Below, piece by piece: positions 30,196 to 37,292 of a stretch of 37,292 nucleotides of DNA; position 1 is the stretch's first letter, and every line of letters begins with the position of its first letter. Position numbers and translations under genes: made by a program. The stretch comes from Darwinimomas sp963643215 (GTDB lineage Bacteria > Bacillota > Clostridia > Lachnospirales > Lachnospiraceae), in assembly GCA_963643215.1 (NCBI GenBank), contig CAVIJY010000012.1, forward strand, positions 1 to 37,292, in the 5' to 3' direction. The notes below the pieces were generated by a model. The model was not told where the DNA came from, searched no databases, and saw only the letters and a program-made list of their open reading frames with translations.

Positions 30196-31284
30196 ATGGC
30201 AGACACTAAGAGAGATTATTATGAGGTTCTCGGCGTCCCGAAGGACGCCGATGAGGCCGCAATAAAAAAAGCATACAGAGCGCTTGCCAAGAAGTATCAC
30301 CCGGATGCGAATCCGGGTGATAAGACCGCCGAGGAAAAGTTTAAGGAGGCCAGTGAGGCCTATGCCGTGCTGTCGGATTCGGAGAAGCGCGCCAGATACG
30401 ATCAGATGGGCATGGCAGCATTTGAGCAGGGCGGCGGAGGCGGCTTCAACTACGATGCCGCGGACTTCTCAGACATGTTCGGCGACATATTCGGCGACTT
30501 TTTCGGCGGCGGATTTTCAAGGGCTTCAAACAGAAGCTACAATGGGCCGATGAAGGGAGCCAATACGAGAACATCTGTGAGGCTGTCCTTTGAAGAGGCG
30601 ATATTCGGCTGCAAGAAGGAGATCACGGTCAACTACAAGGAGGAGTGCCCCACATGCCACGGCTCGGGTTGCGCTCCGGGAAGCTCACCAGTTACCTGTA
30701 CGAAGTGCGGCGGCAAGGGACGCATCGTATATACAACGAACAGCATATTCGGCACTATGCAGAATGTCTCGGACTGTCCTGACTGCGGCGGCAAGGGAAC
30801 CGTGATAAAGGACAGATGCAAGGACTGCGGAGGCGCCGGATATAAGACAGTCAGAAAGACCTTCGAGGTTACCATACCGGCGGGCATAGACAACGGACTT
30901 TCCATCCGACTGGAAGGCAAGGGAGAGCCGGGCGCAAACGGCGGCTCCAGAGGAGATCTGCTGGTAGAGGCGGTTGTCTCACAGCATCCTATATTCAAGC
31001 GTCAGGATACCAATATCTACTCTACGGTTCCGATATCGTTTGCTACAGCGGCTCTGGGCGGAACCATCCGGGTGAAGACGGTGGACGGGGAGGTTGAGTA
31101 CAATGTCAAGGCAGGAACGCAGACAGACACCAGAATCCGTCTCAGAGGGAAGGGTGTTCCGAACCTCAGAAATCCGAAGCAGAGAGGCGATCATCTCATG
31201 ACGCTGGTTGTGGAGGTTCCGACTACTCTCAACAGAGAGCAAAAGGAAGCCCTCAAGGCATTTGATGCGGCGATGAAAAAGTAA
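30196..31284 (+). CDS. dnaJ: Chaperone protein DnaJ (Hsp40)
   Basis: A 362-residue type I Hsp40. The J domain (about 6-70) has the HPD motif in KKYHPDANPGD, followed by a Gly/Phe-rich region (FEQGGGGGFNY...FGDFFGGGF) with MFGDIFGDFF. Four CxxCxGxG zinc motifs follow (CPTCHGSG, CTKCGGKG, CPDCGGKG, CKDCGGAG), then the C-terminal substrate domains with IRLEGKGEPG and RGDLLVEA. It is the last gene of the heat-shock operon, ending at a very strong terminator. Confidence 0.99.
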   Translation: MADTKRDYYEVLGVPKDADEAAIKKAYRALAKKYHPDANPGDKTAEEKFKEASEAYAVLSDSEKRARYDQMGMAAFEQGGGGGFNYDAADFSDMFGDIFGDFFGGGFSRASNRSYNGPMKGANTRTSVRLSFEEAIFGCKKEITVNYKEECPTCHGSGCAPGSSPVTCTKCGGKGRIVYTTNSIFGTMQNVSDCPDCGGKGTVIKDRCKDCGGAGYKTVRKTFEVTIPAGIDNGLSIRLEGKGEPGANGGSRGDLLVEAVVSQHPIFKRQDTNIYSTVPISFATAALGGTIRVKTVDGEVEYNVKAGTQTDTRIRLRGKGVPNLRNPKQRGDHLMTLVVEVPTTLNREQKEALKAFDAAMKK

Positions 31285-31349
31285 ATGACGGCCGGTGCCC
31301 GACAAATCGAAGGGGCGGTCTTCATGATAGAATATGTACCAACTCACAC

Positions 31350-31399
31350 AAAACAGACTGCACCGGCAAAGCACAATCTTTGCCGGTGCAGTCTGTTTT
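31350..31399. terminator. Strong terminator after dnaJ
   Basis: A perfect 22-bp stem (31350-31371 with 31378-31399) with a 6-base loop; its right arm ends GTTTT. It closes the heat-shock operon. Confidence 0.95.
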
Positions 31400-31495
31400 A
31401 CGCGAAAGCTGATTTTAACTGATTATTGTATGATATGCCTGCGAAATGTGGTATGATACCCTGAAAGCAAGACAGTATGAGCAAGGAGCACGAGC

Positions 31496-32887
31496 ATGAA
31501 ACTTGTAACAGTAAGAGAGATCTATCAGGATACTCAGAAGTATCTGAACACAGAGGTCACGATCGGCGGATGGGTCCGTTCCAACAGAGATTCCAAGGCA
31601 TTCGGATTCCTCACGATCAGCGACGGAACCAGCTTTAATCAGATCCAGGCGGTATATCACGATACCATGGAGAATTTCGCTCAGATTGCAAAGGTCAATA
31701 TAGGAGCGGCTCTTATCGTCAAGGGAATGCTTGTTCCCACTCCGCAGGCGCAGCAGCCATTCGAGATCCAGGTGAGCGAGGTCAGCATAGAGGGCGCTTC
31801 AAGCCCGGACTATCCTCTGCAGAAGAAGCGCCATACCATGGAATATCTGAGAACCGTGCCGCATCTTCGTGCCAGAACCAATACCTTCCAGGCAGTGTTC
31901 AGAGTCAGATCGCTGGCTGCATTTGCCATCCACAAGTTCTTTCAGGAGAGAGGCTTCGTATATGTTCATACGCCTATCATCACCGGAAGCGATTGCGAGG
32001 GAGCCGGGGAGATGTTCCAGGTTACAACTCTTGACATGAATGATGTACCGAGAAACGAGGACGGAACTGTCGACTACAGCAAGGATTTCTTCGGAAAGCC
32101 GGTAAATCTGACTGTAAGCGGTCAGCTCAATGTAGAGACATACTGTATGGCATTCAGAAATGTATATACATTCGGACCCACATTCCGTGCGGAGAATTCC
32201 AACACAACCCGCCATGCGGCCGAATTCTGGATGATAGAGCCGGAGATAGCATTTGCAGACCTCGAGGACAACATGGAGATCGCCGAGGACATGCTCAAAT
32301 ACATCATCAGATATGTTCTGGAAAATGCACCTGATGAGATGAATTTCTTCAATCAGTATGTGGACAAGGGTCTCATCGAGAGACTGACGCATGTCATGAA
32401 CTCCGATTTCGGACGCGTCACATATACAGAAGCCGTGGAGATACTTGAAAAGCACAATGACGAGTTTGACTATAAGGTATTCTGGGGATGCGATCTGCAG
32501 ACAGAGCATGAGAGATACCTTACGGAGAAGGTATTCAAGAAGCCGATATTTGTCACACATTACCCGAAGGAGATCAAGGCCTTTTATATGAAGCTGGATC
32601 CGGACGGCAAGACAGTGGCAGCTATGGACTGCCTTGTTCCCGGAATCGGCGAGATCATCGGAGGAAGCCAGAGAGAGGACAACTACGATATACTGCTTCA
32701 GCGCATGAAGGAATGCGGCCTGACAGAAGAGGGATACGAGTTCTATCTGGATCTGAGAAAGTATGGAAGCAACAGACATTCCGGGTACGGACTTGGCTTT
32801 GAACGCTGCATCATGTATCTGACAGGCATCGGCAATATCCGCGATGTGCTTCCGTTCCCGAGAACCGTAGGCAACTGCGAGCTGTAA
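31496..32887 (+). CDS. asnS: Asparaginyl-tRNA synthetase
   Basis: A 463-residue class IIb aminoacyl-tRNA synthetase attaching Asn to tRNA-Asn. The N-terminal OB-fold anticodon-binding domain (VTIGGWVRSNRDSKAFGFLTISDGTSF) is followed by the catalytic core: motif 1 region (FFQERGFVYVHTPIITGSDCEGAGEMF), motif 2 (TFGPTFRAENSNTTRHAAEFWMIEPEIAF) and motif 3 (GYGLGFERCIMYLTGIGNIRDVLPFPRT). AGGAGCACGAGC precedes the ATG. No T-box leader was found in the ~95-bp gap after the dnaJ terminator. Confidence 0.98.
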   Translation: MKLVTVREIYQDTQKYLNTEVTIGGWVRSNRDSKAFGFLTISDGTSFNQIQAVYHDTMENFAQIAKVNIGAALIVKGMLVPTPQAQQPFEIQVSEVSIEGASSPDYPLQKKRHTMEYLRTVPHLRARTNTFQAVFRVRSLAAFAIHKFFQERGFVYVHTPIITGSDCEGAGEMFQVTTLDMNDVPRNEDGTVDYSKDFFGKPVNLTVSGQLNVETYCMAFRNVYTFGPTFRAENSNTTRHAAEFWMIEPEIAFADLEDNMEIAEDMLKYIIRYVLENAPDEMNFFNQYVDKGLIERLTHVMNSDFGRVTYTEAVEILEKHNDEFDYKVFWGCDLQTEHERYLTEKVFKKPIFVTHYPKEIKAFYMKLDPDGKTVAAMDCLVPGIGEIIGGSQREDNYDILLQRMKECGLTEEGYEFYLDLRKYGSNRHSGYGLGFERCIMYLTGIGNIRDVLPFPRTVGNCEL

Positions 32888-32903
32888 AGAAAAACTGTAA
32901 CCG

Positions 32904-32930
32904 AGGTCCGGGGCAACCCGGACCTTTTAT
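32904..32930 (+). terminator. Terminator after asnS
   Basis: Perfect 9-bp stem AGGTCCGGG/CCCGGACCT with a 4-base GCAA loop, followed by TTTTAT. Confidence 0.9.
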
Positions 32931-32996
32931 AAGCCGCGAATGTCTGACGGGGCGGCAGACACCGACTTTTTTGAATAAAATCAAGAGGACAGCAGC

Positions 32997-33944
32997 ATGC
33001 GAGTGATCCACACATCAGATATATGCTACGGCATGACTCCCGATCGGGGCAGAGCCTGGAGTAAAGAACGTGCAGAGGCTATAGAGAGCACGCTGCCCGG
33101 GATAGTCAGAGCCTGCAGGGACAGATCCGCCGATGTTCTGCTCATCACGGGCAATCTTTTCAGCGGAAGACCCACGGAGCAGGATTGCCGCCGGGTCAAT
33201 GAGATATTTGCATCTATACCGCAGGTTCAGGTGGCTGTGATAACAGGCGATGAGGATGAGGTGAAGGTCAACTCACCGGTCGGCACATTTGAATGGGCGG
33301 AAAATGTCAGCTACTGGACGGATTCCACACCGGCCATGTACGAGGACGGGGGCATCAGGATACTTCTGGCCTGGGGTCAGCTGCCCAAGGATCGCAGCGG
33401 CTATACATATGTTGCCATGGGCGGAAGAACAGGTCATGAGGCGGCTGCAGACGGCAGCTGGGCATATGCGGGAAGCCCGCAGCCACTGTCTTTCGAGGAT
33501 ACCGGCGAGCATGGCTACTATGTTGTGGATATCGATGAGATGCGATGCAGGGTGACATCGCTTACATTTGTCCCGTATGCTGATGTGCATTACATAAACT
33601 TCACCATAGGTGTGACGCCGGCATCAACCTGCGGCGAGGTCACGGCCAATCTGGAATATGCCATAAAGACCCGGGGTGAGCAGAATATATACTCCATCAA
33701 GCTCAAGGGCATGCGGGATCCGGGATGCGTCTTTGATCTGGAGCATCTGAAGGACAGATACAGGATATATGCCATCACGGATGAGACGGAGCCCAGATAT
33801 GATTTCGGGCAGCTCTATGCGCAGCATCCGTCTGATATGATCGGGCTGTTCATTCATGAGCTGAACACTCCGGATAAAAGTGATGTGCAGAAAAAGGCGC
33901 TGTATTATGGGGTAAATGCACTCCTTGCGACAAGGGAGGCGTGA
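32997..33944 (+). CDS. SbcD/YhaO-like metallophosphoesterase-fold protein with degraded metal site
   Basis: A 315-residue protein aligning by pattern to the DNA-repair exonuclease subunits SbcD/YhaO: opening MRVIHTSD, ADVLLITGNLF, YTYVAMGG, and AYAGSPQPLSFEDTGEHGYYVVDID match their fold landmarks. The expected metal ligands are lost: D-x-H is D8-I-C10 (His replaced by Cys), GDxxD is GNLF (51-55), GNHD is GDED (84-87), and GHxH is GGRTG (142-146). It is therefore probably catalytically dead and structural. It is directly coupled to a YhaN/SbcC-like ATPase gene (1-bp gap). It could be a scaffold or an evolved sensor. Confidence 0.8.
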   Translation: MRVIHTSDICYGMTPDRGRAWSKERAEAIESTLPGIVRACRDRSADVLLITGNLFSGRPTEQDCRRVNEIFASIPQVQVAVITGDEDEVKVNSPVGTFEWAENVSYWTDSTPAMYEDGGIRILLAWGQLPKDRSGYTYVAMGGRTGHEAAADGSWAYAGSPQPLSFEDTGEHGYYVVDIDEMRCRVTSLTFVPYADVHYINFTIGVTPASTCGEVTANLEYAIKTRGEQNIYSIKLKGMRDPGCVFDLEHLKDRYRIYAITDETEPRYDFGQLYAQHPSDMIGLFIHELNTPDKSDVQKKALYYGVNALLATREA

Positions 33945-33945
33945 G

Positions 33946-35769
33946 ATGAAGCTGATAGACATCAGGATAGACGGATTCGGAAAGCTGACCGGTCGCGAGT
34001 TTGCGTTTGACGAAGGTCTCACCGTAATATTCGGACTGAACGAGCAGGGAAAGTCCACCCTGTATACATGTATCAAGGCCGTGCTCTACGGGATGAAAAG
34101 AGGAAGAGGCCGGGAAGCGGCAAGCGATGCATGGTCGCGCTTTAAACCGTGGGACGGTTCGCCGTACCGTGCGGCTCTGCGAGTCGAATATCAGGGGATC
34201 ATCTACAGGTTGGAAAGGGATTTTGACAGAAATCCGACAGGCATCATGATCACTGACGATGCATCAGGGGTCGCCATGCCTGACGCAGAGATACTTTTGG
34301 ACAGTATGCTCTCGGGCATGAGTGAGACCGCATTTGAAAATACCATTGCCATAGGGCAGCTTGGAGCGGGAGGCTTCGCACCACACGCTTCCGCAGGCTC
34401 ATCGGAATCGGAGAGCGGCTCCCGACGCGCGATAGAGGAGTTCAAGAGATACATACGCAGTCTGAACTCTACCGGCGACAGGACATTGTCTGCGGATCGC
34501 GCCATAGAGCATCTGAAAAGACAAAAGCGCGAGCTTGAACAGTCGCTGGTTCCGGAGGCAGCAAAGGAATATGTGAACAACATATCAGAGATCAGGTCGC
34601 TGGAGAAGACTCTGGAGGATCCGAAATACACGGATCACACGCAGGAAATCAGGCAGTCCATAGGGGAGAACCGCAATGAATTCGGAGAGGTGCCGTTCAG
34701 CGGGAAAGCGGATCTGAAGTTTTACAGAGACGGACTCTGCGCTGTTTATGAGAAACTCCGGCGAAGCACCGCGGCACTCGAGGACAGGCGTATGACCGGG
34801 TACAGGAAGAAGGCGGTGACGCTCTGCATACTCGGAGCGGTGCTTACACTGGCAGGTATACTTCTGATGCGGACTCCCGCAGCCTCCGCAAACGAGCTGA
34901 ATATATTCGGCGTGGGACCGGTCGCTGTTTTCTACAGCAGTGCGCCGGGCATATGGGGATATATTCCAAAGCTGCTGGCTGTGGCCGGAGCAGCGATGCT
35001 TGCGGCGGGAGTATGGCGCTTCGCCTCCGGAAATGCAGCTCAGAAGGCTGCAAGGGCTCAGCAGGCCGAGGACCGGGATATGGTGCTTCAATATACAAAG
35101 AGGCTGGGCATAGAAAAGACGGACGAGGACAGCTTTGCGGACATCATAAGGCGTCTGGACGGATTTTCGCGGGCACTTGAGCTTGCTGATGATGAGGCAA
35201 AGCAGAAGCAGTCGCTGCAGGAGCTGAATGAGCTGACAAAAAGGCTTCGTGATACCAAGGAGAACAATGCTGCCGTGCATGCGCAGATAGCCATGAATGA
35301 GGCGGTAAACGAGGAGATCAGCGCGGTGGAGCTGGCTATAGATACTATGGAGCAGCTGACCGCTCAGATGCAGAAATCATTTGCCGTATTCCTGAACAAG
35401 GATGCCTCTGACTATATAGTCGGGCTGACCGGCGGGGCATACGATTCTATGTATATCGATGAGGATATGAATATCTTCATGAATGCCGATGGCCAGATGA
35501 TCCCGATAGAGCAGCTCAGCACAGGGGCAAGAGATCAGATATATCTGGCTATAAGGCTGGCGATGGCACGCGTGATAGACAGAGGAGACGAAAGGCTTCC
35601 GCTTATATTTGACGACAGCTTCGTAAACTATGACAAGGATCGGCTGAGAGCTGCTCTCGGGTGGCTGGCGCAGGAATACACAGGACAGCTGATACTGTTC
35701 ACCTGCCACGACCGGGAGGAGCGCATATTGGAGGAGATGGGCGCAAGGTACACGGCACTTAGAATATGA
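33946..35769 (+). CDS. YhaN/SbcC-like AAA ATPase with two central membrane segments
   Basis: A 607-residue ABC-type ATPase related to YhaN/Rad50-family proteins. The Walker A motif is FGLNEQGKST (about 29-38), and a short coiled-coil arm (about 185-280) precedes two hydrophobic helices (about 294-311, VTLCILGAVLTLAGILLM; and IPKLLAVAGAAMLAAGVWRF, ~343-362). A second coiled-coil stretch leads to the C-terminal LSTGARDQIYLAIRLAMAR signature and LPLIFDDSF Walker B. This is far shorter than SbcC (~1000 aa), as in YhaN. The transmembrane pair would anchor it to the membrane. GGGAGGCGTGAG precedes the ATG, one base after the previous stop. Confidence 0.86.
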   Translation: MKLIDIRIDGFGKLTGREFAFDEGLTVIFGLNEQGKSTLYTCIKAVLYGMKRGRGREAASDAWSRFKPWDGSPYRAALRVEYQGIIYRLERDFDRNPTGIMITDDASGVAMPDAEILLDSMLSGMSETAFENTIAIGQLGAGGFAPHASAGSSESESGSRRAIEEFKRYIRSLNSTGDRTLSADRAIEHLKRQKRELEQSLVPEAAKEYVNNISEIRSLEKTLEDPKYTDHTQEIRQSIGENRNEFGEVPFSGKADLKFYRDGLCAVYEKLRRSTAALEDRRMTGYRKKAVTLCILGAVLTLAGILLMRTPAASANELNIFGVGPVAVFYSSAPGIWGYIPKLLAVAGAAMLAAGVWRFASGNAAQKAARAQQAEDRDMVLQYTKRLGIEKTDEDSFADIIRRLDGFSRALELADDEAKQKQSLQELNELTKRLRDTKENNAAVHAQIAMNEAVNEEISAVELAIDTMEQLTAQMQKSFAVFLNKDASDYIVGLTGGAYDSMYIDEDMNIFMNADGQMIPIEQLSTGARDQIYLAIRLAMARVIDRGDERLPLIFDDSFVNYDKDRLRAALGWLAQEYTGQLILFTCHDREERILEEMGARYTALRI

Positions 35770-35796
35770 TCAAGACGAGATATCATTTTGTATGAA

Positions 35797-35836
35797 TAAA
35801 CGCTCCGAAGGCTGTTTCGATGGCCTGCGGGGCGTT
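35797..35836. terminator. Terminator-like hairpin after the ATPase gene
   Basis: AAACGCTCCG pairs with CGGGGCGTTT (one mismatch) with an inner AGGC/GCCT stem; its right arm ends GTTTGTG. The T-run is short. Confidence 0.6.
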
Positions 35837-35917
35837 TGTGATATAAGGATGGTTCGGGTGTCAAAACAGGTATGGTAAGAATAATGGATATACCATATAA
35901 TTATCATAGAGAGATAA

Positions 35918-35981
35918 TAAACAGACAAATATGGCGCGAAACGAACAAAATTATGCATAAACAGACAAAAATGGCGTGAAA
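35918..35981 (+). repeat. Paired direct repeats, candidate HipB operators
   Basis: Two 24-bp direct repeats (35918-35941 and 35958-35981; shared TAAACAGACAAA and ATGGCG and GAAA blocks, 22 of 24 identical) are spaced exactly 40 bp apart, close to four helical turns. They lie immediately upstream of the hipB start (35984). A TATAAT at 35896-35901 could be the -10 box, but its -35 partner is weak. Confidence 0.7.
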
Positions 35982-35983
35982 TC

Positions 35984-36316
35984 ATGAATAATCAAAAAAA
36001 CTATAAAGAATATCTTGAGTTGCTAGGCCGGCGGATAAAGCTGTACAGGATCATGAAGGAGATGTCCCAACAGGACCTTGAGGTCGAAACCGGTGTATCT
36101 AAGAGAAGCATATCCAGACTGGAGCAGGGACAATCGGTACAATTGGAGACCTTGTTTAAAATACTGCTGGCACTGGATCTGGGAGAGAATATCGAAGCTC
36201 TGGTGCCGGATCAAGCTGCCAGACCGAGCTATTATCTGAAAAAATCTGACAGTATGCCCTGCCGCGTGAGAAAAAAGCCGAAGAAGCGCGATTTCAAGTG
36301 GGGGGATGAGAGATGA
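35984..36316 (+). CDS. hipB: XRE-family antitoxin/repressor, HipB-like
   Basis: A 110-residue helix-turn-helix protein: LGRRIKLYRIMKEMSQQDLEVETGVSKRSISRLEQGQSVQLETLFKILLALDLGENI is a typical XRE domain, followed by a basic tail rich in RKKPKKR. It overlaps the downstream hipA-like gene by 4 bp (ATGA), a hallmark of coupled antitoxin-toxin pairs. The direct repeats upstream fit autoregulation. No classical ribosome site is obvious, so translation may start weakly. Confidence 0.85.
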   Translation: MNNQKNYKEYLELLGRRIKLYRIMKEMSQQDLEVETGVSKRSISRLEQGQSVQLETLFKILLALDLGENIEALVPDQAARPSYYLKKSDSMPCRVRKKPKKRDFKWGDER

Positions 36317-37292
36317 ATGACACAGCTGAGGTTTACCTGTGGGGAACGAGAATAGGCATCATTCATCAGGACAGCGCACGACCGTATGCCTCATTTGAAT
36401 ATGACAGGGACTTTCTGACAAGCGGCATCGAGGTAGCACCGTTGCGAATGCCGCTTTCGGGGAATGTATACGAATTCCCGTCGCTTGCCGGAGAGCCGTT
36501 TTACGGGATGCCGGGGCTTGTGGCAGATTCCCTGCCGGACAGATTCGGCAATGCAGTCATAGAGCAGTGGCTGAGCTCACTCGGCCGATCGCTCTCGGAT
36601 TTCAATGCAATCGATCGGCTATGCTGCACCGGCAAGCGCGGTATGGGCGCGCTCGAATATGTGCCGGCGAGCGGCGACATAAAAGATATAGACGAAGATA
36701 TCAATATTCGGGAGATGGTCAGGTTTGCGTCGGACATATTGACCGATCGGGAGAGAATATCTTTGAAAGCGAGCGATAACCTGACCTACGCACAGCTGAT
36801 ACAGGTGGGAAGCTCAGCGGGAGGAGCCAGAGCGAAGGCAGTTATTGCATGGAATGAAGCGACTAATGAGATCAGATCAGGGCAGACACAGCTGGGAGCG
36901 GGATATGATTACTGGCTGATAAAATTTGACAATGTTTCCAAAAACGGCGATCACGGGCTGGAGGACAAGCCGGAGTACACTCTGGTAGAGTATGCCTACT
37001 ATCTGATGGCGAAAGCGGCCGGGATAAATATGAGCGAGTGCCGGTTATATCACTCGGATGCAGACCATCATTTCATGACAAAGCGATTCGATCGTGTGAA
37101 CGGCGGGAAGCTGCATATGCAGTCTCTTGGGGCAATGACGCACATCAGCTATCAACAGCCGGGAGCGTGCAGCTATGAGCTGGCGACTGCATACATGAGG
37201 AAAATCGGGCTTTCATATAAGGAAATCGAGCAGTTCTACCGCAGGATGGTATTTAACTGTCTGGCGGTCAATCAGGACGATCATGTCAAAAA
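36313..37292 (+). CDS. hipA: HipA-like serine/threonine kinase toxin (partial, runs off the window)
   Basis: An open frame of at least 326 codons with no stop before the window end. The N-terminal subdomain (VYLWGTRIGIIHQD...ARPYASFEYDRDFL; LPLSG-like LRMPLSG; FYGMPGLVADSLPDRFGNAVIEQWL) matches HipA. The kinase core has the ATP-loop GSSAGGARAKAVI, the lysine strand DYWLIKFDN, HFMTKRFDR, and the catalytic-loop motif VNQDDHVKN at the extreme right edge. Known HipA toxins phosphorylate glutamyl-tRNA synthetase or related translation targets, causing dormancy. Paired by overlap with the HipB-like gene. Confidence 0.92.
   Translation, partial: MNDTAEVYLWGTRIGIIHQDSARPYASFEYDRDFLTSGIEVAPLRMPLSGNVYEFPSLAGEPFYGMPGLVADSLPDRFGNAVIEQWLSSLGRSLSDFNAIDRLCCTGKRGMGALEYVPASGDIKDIDEDINIREMVRFASDILTDRERISLKASDNLTYAQLIQVGSSAGGARAKAVIAWNEATNEIRSGQTQLGAGYDYWLIKFDNVSKNGDHGLEDKPEYTLVEYAYYLMAKAAGINMSECRLYHSDADHHFMTKRFDRVNGGKLHMQSLGAMTHISYQQPGACSYELATAYMRKIGLSYKEIEQFYRRMVFNCLAVNQDDHVK

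Noticed and set aside
31400..31495. Possible T-box or other riboswitch before asnS
   Set aside because: The gap is only ~95 bases after the dnaJ terminator, and no T-box core, specifier loop or antiterminator was seen.
34203..35294. Minus-strand open frames antisense to the YhaN-like ATPase
   Set aside because: They are low-complexity shadows of a gene with intact Walker and signature motifs, and no ribosome site was found.
35850..35864. Sixth copy of the dispersed repeat
   Set aside because: Only the half GGTTCGGGTG is present, with no palindrome or linker. It is too short to call.

Overview
The window looks like an origin-proximal chromosomal segment of an anaerobic Clostridia-type Firmicute, possibly Lachnospirales; the taxonomy is inference. 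It starts with mnmG-rsmG, which in most Firmicutes lies next to oriC and the parAB genes. It carries three perfect parS sites. It also encodes anaerobe-typical proteins (rubredoxin-first rubrerythrin with a PerR-type regulator, a polysaccharide deacetylase with clostridial ChW-like repeats) and an HrcA/CIRCE heat-shock operon. Ribosome binding sites are strong GGAGG types and several promoters are near-perfect sigma-A matches. No tRNA, rRNA, CRISPR array, insertion sequence or phage gene was seen.

Layout. 1-4.1 kb: mnmG, rsmG and maf, with three parS sites, a degenerate 20-bp tandem repeat and two oppositely oriented copies of a dispersed structured repeat. 4.1-7.4 kb: cell-envelope genes (a single-pass membrane protein, a secreted deacetylase, a secreted ComEC-like metallo-beta-lactamase-fold protein). 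7.4-8.2 kb: a toxin-antitoxin pair joining a RelB/DinJ antitoxin to a PIN-domain toxin, with a well-defined promoter and palindromic operator candidate. 8.2-13.3 kb: GNAT acetyltransferase, EamA-type transporter, DegV lipid-binding protein, MTA/SAH nucleosidase, flavin reductase-like protein, and a 97-residue protein resembling only part of the fatty-acid kinase FakA. 13.7-18.8 kb: a same-strand group with PatB-type C-S lyase, APC permease, small membrane protein, redoxin and DUF401 permease, plausibly for amino-acid (sulfur) metabolism. 19.0-20.1 kb: perR-rubrerythrin. 20.2-25.3 kb: folding and RNA-related housekeeping genes (cyclophilin, S1 protein, M18 aminopeptidase, membrane-anchored FKBP/trigger-factor-like protein, pseudouridine synthase). 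25.3-26.0 kb: secreted 3D-domain protein. 26.4-31.4 kb: hrcA-grpE-dnaK-dnaJ under one perfect CIRCE. 31.5-35.8 kb: asnS, then an SbcD/YhaO-like protein with a ruined metal site coupled to a membrane-anchored YhaN-like ATPase. 35.9 kb-end: a hipBA module with paired direct-repeat operator candidates; hipA runs off the window.

The points most worth following are: (1) three parS sites where no parAB genes are present, with maf bracketed by inverted repeats and parS; (2) a dispersed two-hairpin repeat family in at least five intergenic spacers; (3) the SbcD-like pseudo-phosphoesterase/ATPase pair; (4) the RelB/DinJ-PIN pair; (5) the stand-alone FakA-like fragment two genes from a DegV/FakB homolog.
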